Assembly (NCBI GenBank): GCA_017650105.1
Contig: JAGCFO010000041.1
Coordinates: 45,158-109,157 of the forward strand
Source of the DNA: Bacteroidaceae bacterium
GTDB lineage: Bacteria; Bacteroidota; Bacteroidia; Bacteroidales; Bacteroidaceae
DNA: 64,000 nt
Direction: 5' to 3'
The notes under the pieces are model-generated. The model saw nothing but the letters and a program-made list of their open reading frames with translations. It was not told where the DNA came from and did no database searches. Position 1 is the first letter of the stretch, and each line of letters starts with the position of its first letter. This document shows positions 33,751-42,262 of this stretch, one piece after another. The position numbers were made by a program, and so were the translations under genes.

Positions 33751-35436
33751 ATGAAGAAGTTTGTTTTATTTTCAAATATTTCGGTTCTTTTTCTGGCAGT
33801 TGCCTTGTTCCTGTCGTGCAATGATGACAAGATAGGAAGCACATACCAGATTTTCGACGATAACCCAGCATCCAACATGCTGGCAGCGAATGAGAACTTT
33901 TCAGAATGGGTGCATGTCCTGGAGTATTCCGACATGTATAATGCCATTAACCAAGCAACTCAGGCATTTACCGTTTTTGCTCCTGACAACGATGCCGTGC
34001 GTGCTTTCTATAATAAGAAAGGAGTGGAAAATATCGAGAGCTTAGGTAAAGACTATGCTCGTGCATTGATACTTCATCATACCGTGCTGGATTCACTGTC
34101 TGTTGAGAATCTGCAGTTAAAAACGTATGTCACTAATCTGGCAGGCGACAGGATAAGTATTTCTATCGACTCTCTTCATGCTGGTCAGTTTGTTTTGAGC
34201 GATAATGTGCATGTATATCAATCTGCAGTACATGCATATAACGCACTGATGTATTACATTGATGGAGTGATGATTCCCCTCGTTGAAACGATTTATGACC
34301 GTTTATCGGATAATCCAGAGTATAGCATCATGCGTGAGGCAGTGGAACGCACGGGTTGGGATAAGGTGTTGGACTCGGTAAATGATACTGTTCAAAATGA
34401 AAACGGAGGATATACAGTGAGTCGTGTGGCATTAGCCTTTTTGGGAGTGAGCAATTCTTCTTTTGCCGCAAGCGGCATAAATACTTTTACCGACTTGACG
34501 AATAAGCTGGCTTCAGGCACAGATTACACAAATCCGAAGAACAGTCTCAATGAATATGTAGCCTACCATGTTCTTTCCTCCGATTATTCCGTTCAAGACT
34601 TGGAAGTGATGCAGGGAAGTGATATCACTAGAATTTGGAACACATTGGCAGAAAATCAGGTCTTCACGCTAACGGTAGATACTTTGGCTGGTACTTATAC
34701 TTTCAATCAGCTCGACGAAAGCATAGCTAAAACGTCGTTTGATGAGGATAAGAGCAACACCAAGTGTAAAAACGGATATCTGCACGAGATTAATGGATGG
34801 CTTCCTGTCTGGGAACCACAGCAGAGCACTGTTGTCTGGGACCTTGCAGACTATGTGGAAGTGAAGAACTGGGTAATAGCCTCGGGAGGAGCAGAGCAGT
34901 ACCAGCCTCAGGAGCCTGTTTCTTCAGAGAAAAAAATTGACATCAGTAAGTGTGGCGCCTATGATTATGTGGTCTCTGAATCTGGAGTAGGTGGAAACAC
35001 ATATGCTTATGTTACCTATGTGAATTGTAAGAAGAACTTGAGTGCTGCCCAGTTCAACGATCGTGTGGTATTCAACTTAGGCTATATGGGTAGCGTCAGC
35101 ATGAGAACTCCCACTATTGTCAGAGGCAAATATAGGGTAGAGCTGAGCTTTGTCTATCTTAGCGATCATAATTTTATGAGACAGATGACAGATGGAAACG
35201 GTGGACTTATCCGCATGACGATAGACGATGATCCTGCCACTCAAAAGAACACGGCTCCTTATACTACTGTAAGCAAGTCAACGGCAGGTGTCTATTCTGC
35301 TACTCTCTACGACGAGATAGAGTTTGACATAACGGCAAATCACACCTTCCGGTTTGTAATAATGGATCCTGCTGCAAGTTCCAATAAGAATTTCAGTTTG
35401 CAGTTTGATTGTATAACCTTTATTCCCATTGAATGA
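33751..35436 (+). CDS. FAS1-domain lipoprotein 2 with carbohydrate-binding-like C-terminus
   Basis: 561 aa with a lipoprotein signal (LFLAVALFLSCNDD; Cys ~24). FAS1 units are visible at AFTVFAPDNDAVRAFYNKKG (~70-89) and in ~185-350. The last ~190 residues (from KKIDISKCGAYDYVVSESGV) resemble a beta-sandwich module with KYRVELSFVYLSDHNFMRQM near the end, as seen in surface glycan-binding proteins. It probably serves as accessory glycan capture for the flanking SusCD pairs. It overlaps the next gene by 4 bp. Confidence 0.8.
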   Translation: MKKFVLFSNISVLFLAVALFLSCNDDKIGSTYQIFDDNPASNMLAANENFSEWVHVLEYSDMYNAINQATQAFTVFAPDNDAVRAFYNKKGVENIESLGKDYARALILHHTVLDSLSVENLQLKTYVTNLAGDRISISIDSLHAGQFVLSDNVHVYQSAVHAYNALMYYIDGVMIPLVETIYDRLSDNPEYSIMREAVERTGWDKVLDSVNDTVQNENGGYTVSRVALAFLGVSNSSFAASGINTFTDLTNKLASGTDYTNPKNSLNEYVAYHVLSSDYSVQDLEVMQGSDITRIWNTLAENQVFTLTVDTLAGTYTFNQLDESIAKTSFDEDKSNTKCKNGYLHEINGWLPVWEPQQSTVVWDLADYVEVKNWVIASGGAEQYQPQEPVSSEKKIDISKCGAYDYVVSESGVGGNTYAYVTYVNCKKNLSAAQFNDRVVFNLGYMGSVSMRTPTIVRGKYRVELSFVYLSDHNFMRQMTDGNGGLIRMTIDDDPATQKNTAPYTTVSKSTAGVYSATLYDEIEFDITANHTFRFVIMDPAASSNKNFSLQFDCITFIPIE

Positions 35437-37157
35437 GTATGAAAAAGAGTATAGTATTCTTGTCTTTGGCTTTGGGCATTCTGACCCTGTGTTCTTGTTC
35501 TGACACGTGGAATGATCACTATAATCAGATTACGACTGAGATAAGCAATGATCAGCTGGTGATGGTTGATGTGACTTCCGAGGAATGGCTTTCTGATCCT
35601 GCCCAGTCCGATTTAAGTTTGATGTATCAGTTCCTTGTGAAACAGAATGTATTCTCCCGACTCAAGGAAAAAGGACAACTTCATTCCATCCTAATGGTTG
35701 TAAATGATAATTTTGTGCAGCCAGAAGAGGAAAAGGCAGAGTTTGTAGCAAATTCTCACGTAACCGATATCAGTCTTTCTCCATCTAATCTGTATGATGG
35801 TGAGCGAGTGCTGATGTGGCATAACAAGTTTGTGACTGTGGGTGTTGATTCACTTGGCGCTATCGGGCAACTCAATCATATCACATTCAACGGCTCTCCT
35901 GCTTGTGAGGTAGTCAAAACATTAGATGGTTATATTTACGTGTTGGATGCTATGATTGAAACACCCACTTCTCTGAGTGACTACATCAACAATCTTCCAG
36001 ATGAATATAGCATGTTCCGCGAAATGGTTTTGGCATCTGGAGGAAAACAGTTTGACAAAGCAAACAGCAAGCCGATAGGTGTGGATAATACTGGAAACAC
36101 GATTTATGATACCGTTTGGATCTATACCAACGACTTTTTTGATGCAAAGAATTTCAGCTTGAATAGTGAATCTCTAACGGCTACCATGCTGTTGTTCTCC
36201 AACGACGTGATAAACGAAGCACTGACGGAGGCAAAGACGACATTAGCAGCTTGGGATATGGAACGCGACGAGGAAATATTGCGCAGATGGCTGCTTGAAG
36301 TAGCTTTCTTCAACAAACAGTATTCGTCAGAGGATTTTGAGTCAAACAGTGACTTTATATCCATTTATGATCGTCAATGGCGTATTGCTGAGCAAGACGT
36401 GGACACAGAGAATCCCATTCCTGTTTCCAATGGAATTATCTATAACGTTCAGAAGGTCAGGATTCCTAATAATGTACTAATGTATCGCCTGAAAGATTAT
36501 TACTACACGTGGGAGTTCTGCTCTGATGTTGAAAAAGCTCTTTATTACCAGTTTACGAACATTAAAGACATCTCTGCCAGCACAGCCGTTGCAGGTTGGA
36601 CTCCGGAAGTGGGAGTATGGCCAATGCATGAGAATCGCGTTCTTCAGTGCTATCCCGACGACAAGACACTGGGCTTCACTATAGTATTGGAACCGTTTAA
36701 GTGTATCAAAGATGCAGATGGCAATGTTTCGGAGATCCGCCCCTGGCTCATACCACCAGGCACATATCGTTTTGCCATGGGCTTCACACAGAATATGGGT
36801 TACGACTTGGATGTCACACTCTCTGTCATAAACGGTCCTGATATTGTAGAACTGGGTAAGACCTCTATTACGATAGATTCATCCACTAAATTCCACTATG
36901 ATAGAGGAACCACTTTGAGTGACACTTGGCCTGAGGGGTATGATAAAGACGAGCGAACCCGTCTCCTTGCCCTGAACAGCAAAGCTAATAACTACGACAC
37001 TGATGGAGGTCTGGTCTTTGAAGAAATTGAGATTCCCGACTTGACGGGAACCGGGGCTGCTCTGCCCGTGCAAATTCGGATAGATAACAACACCCCCAGC
37101 AGCTCGAAGGTAACGTTGAATCATTGGTGTCTCCGTCCGACATCCAACAATTATTAA
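35433..37157 (+). CDS. FAS1-related lipoprotein 3
   Basis: 574 aa with a lipoprotein signal (ALGILTLCSCSDTWNDHYNQ; Cys ~22). The SDTWNDHY opening and layout match the preceding FAS1 lipoproteins, but the FAS1 motifs are diverged (LHSILMVVNDNFVQP near 89 in place of the usual TVFAPxNxAF). The C-terminal ~150 residues (PGTYRFAMGFTQNMGYDLDV) again look like a beta-sandwich. An alternative start is the ATG at 35439. Its neighbours suggest it binds glycan for the second SusCD pair, which starts 10 bp downstream. Confidence 0.7.
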   Translation: MSMKKSIVFLSLALGILTLCSCSDTWNDHYNQITTEISNDQLVMVDVTSEEWLSDPAQSDLSLMYQFLVKQNVFSRLKEKGQLHSILMVVNDNFVQPEEEKAEFVANSHVTDISLSPSNLYDGERVLMWHNKFVTVGVDSLGAIGQLNHITFNGSPACEVVKTLDGYIYVLDAMIETPTSLSDYINNLPDEYSMFREMVLASGGKQFDKANSKPIGVDNTGNTIYDTVWIYTNDFFDAKNFSLNSESLTATMLLFSNDVINEALTEAKTTLAAWDMERDEEILRRWLLEVAFFNKQYSSEDFESNSDFISIYDRQWRIAEQDVDTENPIPVSNGIIYNVQKVRIPNNVLMYRLKDYYYTWEFCSDVEKALYYQFTNIKDISASTAVAGWTPEVGVWPMHENRVLQCYPDDKTLGFTIVLEPFKCIKDADGNVSEIRPWLIPPGTYRFAMGFTQNMGYDLDVTLSVINGPDIVELGKTSITIDSSTKFHYDRGTTLSDTWPEGYDKDERTRLLALNSKANNYDTDGGLVFEEIEIPDLTGTGAALPVQIRIDNNTPSSSKVTLNHWCLRPTSNNY

Positions 37158-37167
37158 GGGTTTGGTT

Positions 37168-40100
37168 ATGAAGAATAAATCTATAGTTTTGTTTGCTATC
37201 CTTTTGATAGCTTTTGTATGGCCATCCAAGGGGGAGACGCTGAAGGGTTTTGTCTGTGCTCCCGATAACAGTCCTCTCCCTGATGTGGTAATCACATCCT
37301 CAGGAGTAAGCACTGTGACAACAGACATAGACGGTGCCTTTAGCATCGATCTTTCCGCCGATGCCATCATTAATGTTTGGGCTGATGGCTATTACTCTCA
37401 GACCATTCGCGTGGATGGACGTACAGAGTTGAAGATAGTGCTCGTTCCCATTGCCTCTTTCAAATATAATGAGACGGCAGTGCTTCCTTTCCGCATAGTT
37501 GAGGGAAAGGCTCCCGAGGGAACGGATAATGTCACGAAGAAAGATTTTGCCTTAGGCTCATCAAGTATCGATAAGGCTATACAAGGCGAATTGACAGGAT
37601 TGCAGGTTACAAATAAGAGTGGAATGACAGGTGAAGGGGCCTACATGGCTCTTCACGGAATCCAAACCCTTGCTTCCGACAACATGCCACTTATTGTGGT
37701 GAATGGTGTTCCTTTTATGCCTTCTCCTGCCGAATCTCAGCTCATCGGAGGCTATTCGCGTAGTGTGTTCCGCGCTTTCAACATTAACGATATCCAGAAT
37801 ATTACCCTCCTGAAGGGTGCGGAGGCGTCGCTATACGGTTCGCTGGCATCGAATGGAGTCATCTTGATTGAGACGGACGGAGCTACTTCGGATGATATGA
37901 ATACAAAAATATCGTACGACGGTTCTTTCGGTACCAACTGGAAAGGGAGAAGCCTCCCTCTGATGAACGCTTCGGAATACAAATCATACCTGTCGGACAT
38001 CGGTATGACGTACTATAATAATATGGAAACGTTCTTTAACGATTTTTCCTTCTTGTCGCCAGACGAAGGCGATGCCTTCAATTATCTCTACCAATACGAC
38101 ACGGATTGGCAAAGCATCCTATACCAAAATGGTATTACTACCGATCATCTGGTAAGAGTGGAAGGCGGAGATGCTATCGCTAAATATGATGTCTCTTTAG
38201 GGTATATGCGTGACGAAGGTTCTGTAAAAGATACGTATAGTGACAGGTTCCATACGCAAATCAATTCGAATGTCCTTGTCAGCAAGAAGTTAGAGATAGG
38301 TGCCACAATAGGACTGGCTTACATAAACGGGCAGTACCAGGAACAGGGGCTCAGCCTTGAAACGAATCCTCTGTTGGCAGCATATCGACGTGCTCCGGTT
38401 CTCAGTCCGTACAAAAGTGATATGTATGGAAATCTATTGGAAACGTATGCGGGATATCGTTTTGGCAACATTTCCAATACCGATTTCATAGTAAGTAATC
38501 CGATGTCTATCATCGGTTCCCTTTCTGCCACCCAGCGCCAGTATGATGTGAACATGAGGGCTAATCTCACGTACAAACCGACAAATAATCTTCAGTTCAG
38601 CGGAATTTTCGGCCTCTATTACAATTACGACCAGGAAGGAGTCTTCATTCCCGGCATCAACAACAGCGATATCGTTCCCCAGTTCGATTCCTACGGTTCT
38701 AGCGAGAACATCGTGCGTCAGGGGGTGAATGAGCAGTTCAATATGTTCTATTCACTGAATGGCGCATACAATAATGTATGGAACGGGATTCATGCTCTGG
38801 ACTTCAGGGCAGGAGCTCAGACGATGATGACTTCTTACGAAGCAGATATGGGTGTGGGACGTAACACGGCAAACGACTTTTACCAGACCCTTTCCGACGT
38901 GCAAAGCATAGGGCGCTATTTCAGTGGATACGATGAGAAGTGGAATTGGCTCAGTTTCTATGCTTCGGCAGGTTACACCTATAGCGACGTGGCAAACGTG
39001 GGCTTCAATATCTCTGCCGATGGGGCTTCTTCTACTGGAGTTAATACCTCTCGTTTTGGATTCTTCCCTTCCGTTTCTGGAAAATGGATGTTGAATCATC
39101 TCTCCTTCATGCGCGATGTGTCAAGCATCAACGACTTGACCCTGTGGGCTGACTACGGAAAAACAGGAAACAGCCGTTTCTCCAACAATTACGGAAGGTA
39201 CTACTACGTTAGCAGCTTGTATCAGGGAATAGCAGGAATCATACGTGCTAATGTGCCAAACACTGAAATCAAGTGGGAGAACAATACGAAATTGAACGTT
39301 GGAGTGAACGGCTCTTTCTTCAATCATCGTCTGAATGCCTCTTTTGCCTTGTATGACAATCGGGCTACCGACGTCTTGATGGCTCGCTCTGAATCGTCAC
39401 TTTATGGAACGGGCGTACATTACAGCAATGATGCTGCTATTAACAGCCGCGGTTTTGATGCTTCCCTTCAGGTGTATCCTGTTTACACAAAGAACTTCAA
39501 GTGGATTGTAGGAGGAAAGCTGACGCGCCTTGTCAACAAGGTTGTCTCATTGGGCACTACCGATGAGTTTATCAGCACCCTCTCCGACAATGCCTCCATC
39601 ATTACCCGAGTGGGGGAGGACCCCTATTCGTTCTATGGTTATGAGGCAGATGGCGTTTGGTCAACGACACTTGATGCAATGAACGCCCATGAAGGGCATC
39701 CTCTGCGTAATCGCAACGGAGTGGAGTTCAAGGCAGGTGATGTGCGATATGTCGATCAGAACAAAGACGGTGTCATCGATGATGCAGACCGTATTGTATT
39801 GGGTTCGGCAACTCCCGATTTCTACGGCTCAGCTTATAACCGTTTCGAATATCGCGGTTTTGCTCTTGACTTCAATTTCGTCTATTCTATCGGAAACGAA
39901 GCTTATAATGCCGTGCGTCGGATAGCAGAGTCTTCGTGTGATTTCTCCAACCAGAGCAGTGCTGTCATAAGGCGCTGGACAATGGATGGGCAGATTACCG
40001 ATATGCCTCGTGCGAAATGGAACGATCAGGTGGGTAACAACGATTTCAGCAGCCGTTGGATAGAAGACGCTTCTTACCTCAAGTTGCGCGACGTGACACT

Positions 40101-40305
40101 CAGCTATTCCTTCTCCCGCACGGTGTGGAACCTCTTTCATGGAGGGACGCTGTATGTCACAGGACAAAACCTCTGGTGCCTGACAGATTATTTGGGCTCT
40201 GATCCGGAGTTCAGCTATTCGTATAATGCCGCTATGCAGGGCGTTGACTATGCAAAAGTGGCACTTCCCCGAACGGTGAAAGTGGGTGTGAATCTTCAGT
40301 TCTAG
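37168..40305 (+). CDS. SusC/RagA-type TonB-dependent outer-membrane transporter 2
   Basis: 1045 aa beginning MKNKSIVLFAILLIAFVWPS at ATG 37168; the upstream in-frame TTG is less likely. Regulatory-like domain ~25-100 (LKGFVCAPDNSPLPDVVITS, DIDGAFSIDL). Plug ~125-240 (KAIQGELTGLQV, NMPLIVVNGVPF, LLKGAEASLYGSLASNGVIL). Barrel to the terminal Phe (TVKVGVNLQF). The plug is diverged from SusC 1, so the two importers are not a recent duplication and may accept different oligosaccharides. Confidence 0.93.
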   Translation: MKNKSIVLFAILLIAFVWPSKGETLKGFVCAPDNSPLPDVVITSSGVSTVTTDIDGAFSIDLSADAIINVWADGYYSQTIRVDGRTELKIVLVPIASFKYNETAVLPFRIVEGKAPEGTDNVTKKDFALGSSSIDKAIQGELTGLQVTNKSGMTGEGAYMALHGIQTLASDNMPLIVVNGVPFMPSPAESQLIGGYSRSVFRAFNINDIQNITLLKGAEASLYGSLASNGVILIETDGATSDDMNTKISYDGSFGTNWKGRSLPLMNASEYKSYLSDIGMTYYNNMETFFNDFSFLSPDEGDAFNYLYQYDTDWQSILYQNGITTDHLVRVEGGDAIAKYDVSLGYMRDEGSVKDTYSDRFHTQINSNVLVSKKLEIGATIGLAYINGQYQEQGLSLETNPLLAAYRRAPVLSPYKSDMYGNLLETYAGYRFGNISNTDFIVSNPMSIIGSLSATQRQYDVNMRANLTYKPTNNLQFSGIFGLYYNYDQEGVFIPGINNSDIVPQFDSYGSSENIVRQGVNEQFNMFYSLNGAYNNVWNGIHALDFRAGAQTMMTSYEADMGVGRNTANDFYQTLSDVQSIGRYFSGYDEKWNWLSFYASAGYTYSDVANVGFNISADGASSTGVNTSRFGFFPSVSGKWMLNHLSFMRDVSSINDLTLWADYGKTGNSRFSNNYGRYYYVSSLYQGIAGIIRANVPNTEIKWENNTKLNVGVNGSFFNHRLNASFALYDNRATDVLMARSESSLYGTGVHYSNDAAINSRGFDASLQVYPVYTKNFKWIVGGKLTRLVNKVVSLGTTDEFISTLSDNASIITRVGEDPYSFYGYEADGVWSTTLDAMNAHEGHPLRNRNGVEFKAGDVRYVDQNKDGVIDDADRIVLGSATPDFYGSAYNRFEYRGFALDFNFVYSIGNEAYNAVRRIAESSCDFSNQSSAVIRRWTMDGQITDMPRAKWNDQVGNNDFSSRWIEDASYLKLRDVTLSYSFSRTVWNLFHGGTLYVTGQNLWCLTDYLGSDPEFSYSYNAAMQGVDYAKVALPRTVKVGVNLQF

Positions 40306-40328
40306 TTTTTATTTGTTGAGAGTCGATT

Positions 40329-42101
40329 ATGAAACGAATGAATTATATTTTTGCAGTATGTAGCATCGTTGCTTCGTTGATGTTTACGGGTTGTGACGAT
40401 TTCTTTGCACCCGATACGGACGACACTCTGGCAGCAGACGACTACATCTCTACGCTGACAGAAGTGTATACCGGATATATCGGCATCATAACCAAGCTTC
40501 AGGCTGTGGGAGACAAGTCAATATATCTGACAGACATGCGAGGCGATTTGTTGGAACCTACCGAGACTTCCTCCTCCGAGCTTATCGCTTTGTATAACTA
40601 CAATGCCTCTCTCGAGGGGAATCCGTATGCTGATCCTGCGGGCTATTACGAAGTGATTATTGCCTGCAATGACTATCTCGACAACCTGCGCACCTTCCGC
40701 AAAGAGAAGCCTGAGCTTGTCAACGACGAGCGTTTCGATGCCATCGAGAGCCTTACGCTCCGTGTGAAGGTGTGGGCTTACCTGACGCTGGCTGAAATAT
40801 ACGGGCAAGCCGTCTGGTTCGACGACTCCATGCTTCAGATTCAGGACTTGACGGATACAAGTAAGTTCAAGCTGATGTCTCTGGACGAAATCGTCGACAA
40901 ATGCATGGATTTGCTTGACAACGGAGATGCCTCCACCGATTTCATCAACGGAAAGCTCACGTTCTCGTGGTACGAGTGGCTCGATCCCGAAACGGCTCTG
41001 GCTGACAGCGACTATCGCTACTGGGATTATATGACTCCCCCTTACGATGGGCTGATGGCTAAGCTGTGCCTGTGGAAGGGAGCATCGCTGCAAGGAGCAG
41101 GGCGCTACGATGAGGCAAGGAAATACTATCAGATGTGTGTCGACTTGATGCAGGAGGCGCTCAACACTGTCATCTCCGACGAGAGCAAAAACTATTACTA
41201 TCTTCCAACTGCCGCTACTCCAGGCAATTATGCCCGCCTGTGGGACAATCCCGAGCCTCATGCAAGAGAGGTGGTTTGCGCCATTATCTATGACTACAAG
41301 CGCAATCAGACAAACCATCTGCTCTATCACTTCAGCTCGGAGTATCCCAACAAATACCTCCTGCGCCCTTGTATGGACATTGTGGAAGGACGTCTTGAAA
41401 ACAACGCCTTCAATCCCGGATATTCAGCCGACAAACGTCCCTCGGTTATCTGCGCAGGACGTGGAGGCAAGCCTTTCCTTGCCAAGTATCGTCCCATAGG
41501 AAGCACGCGTCGCCCCGATCCTTTCCAGGACGACGTGCACATCTATCTCTTCCGTGCGACGGAATATCACTTCTTCCTCATGGAAGCCCTCAACGCTCTC
41601 GGGCGCTTCTCCGCTGCCGATGCTCTGCTGAATGCGGGTATCAAGGAGGACCATTTCGTGAAGAATGCCGACGGAGATATGGATAAGGACGAAGACGGAT
41701 ACGGCACTCCGATAGCAGGCTTTGAAGGGTTCAACAACGACTGGACGTCTCAAGCCAGCTGGGGCACGAGAAAATATCCCCACATGGGCATCCGTGGATG
41801 TTTCGGCTTGACTAACAGGAAGATGAACCTCTCTTCCGATATCTCTGACGACGAATCGAATCTGATGGAGCTGATGCGCGAAAACGACTTGGCAATCCTC
41901 GACGAGGAGCTGATAGAGTTTGCAGGCGAAGGGAAGGTCTATCCCTGCATGATACGCGTGGCTCGTCGCTGGGGAAACGGCGCTTACGACGCCGCAATCA
42001 TCTCTGAGCGCGTGGCTCCGAAGTACGGTGCCGATGCGCCGGAAATGAAGGCAAAGATAGAGTCGCAGTTCTTCGTTCCGTGGGATTTGAAGCTGCGGTA
42101 A
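40329..42101 (+). CDS. SusD/RagB-type glycan-binding lipoprotein 2
   Basis: 590 aa with a lipobox SLMFTGCDDFFAPDTDD (Cys ~22). SusD-like pattern: YIGIITKLQAVGDKSIYLTD, helices with LTLRVKVWAYLTLAEIYGQA, and a C-terminal region with ELIEFAGEGKVYPCMIRVAR (equivalent to RxxELxxEGxRWxDLxR, but with cysteine in the motif). It pairs with SusC 2, 23 bp upstream. An Asp/Asn-rich insert DKDEDGYGTPI near 454-464 might bind Ca. Confidence 0.9.
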   Translation: MKRMNYIFAVCSIVASLMFTGCDDFFAPDTDDTLAADDYISTLTEVYTGYIGIITKLQAVGDKSIYLTDMRGDLLEPTETSSSELIALYNYNASLEGNPYADPAGYYEVIIACNDYLDNLRTFRKEKPELVNDERFDAIESLTLRVKVWAYLTLAEIYGQAVWFDDSMLQIQDLTDTSKFKLMSLDEIVDKCMDLLDNGDASTDFINGKLTFSWYEWLDPETALADSDYRYWDYMTPPYDGLMAKLCLWKGASLQGAGRYDEARKYYQMCVDLMQEALNTVISDESKNYYYLPTAATPGNYARLWDNPEPHAREVVCAIIYDYKRNQTNHLLYHFSSEYPNKYLLRPCMDIVEGRLENNAFNPGYSADKRPSVICAGRGGKPFLAKYRPIGSTRRPDPFQDDVHIYLFRATEYHFFLMEALNALGRFSAADALLNAGIKEDHFVKNADGDMDKDEDGYGTPIAGFEGFNNDWTSQASWGTRKYPHMGIRGCFGLTNRKMNLSSDISDDESNLMELMRENDLAILDEELIEFAGEGKVYPCMIRVARRWGNGAYDAAIISERVAPKYGADAPEMKAKIESQFFVPWDLKLR

Positions 42102-42117
42102 TATGCTCAAAGCATAC

Positions 42118-42203
42118 GGCGATATGAAGAAGGAAAAAAATTTTTGGAGAACAAATATCGCCGTATGAAGAAAGGAAAAATTTTTTTGGAGAAGGAATAA
42201 TCC
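42118..42203. repeat. Dispersed A/T-rich repeat, copy D (two tandem units)
   Basis: Two consecutive units of ~42 bp: GATATGAAGAAGGAAAAAAA / TTTTTGGAGAACAAATATCG, and CCGTATGAAGAAAGGAAAAA / TTTTTTTGGAGAAGGAATAA. Located between SusD 2 and the next gene. No other terminator is evident here, so the repeat may terminate or attenuate. Confidence 0.72.
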
Positions 42204-42262
42204 GTTTTCGAAAACAAATATCTTATTTTGGGCATCGTACTTGTAAATAAGAATAAGTCTGA

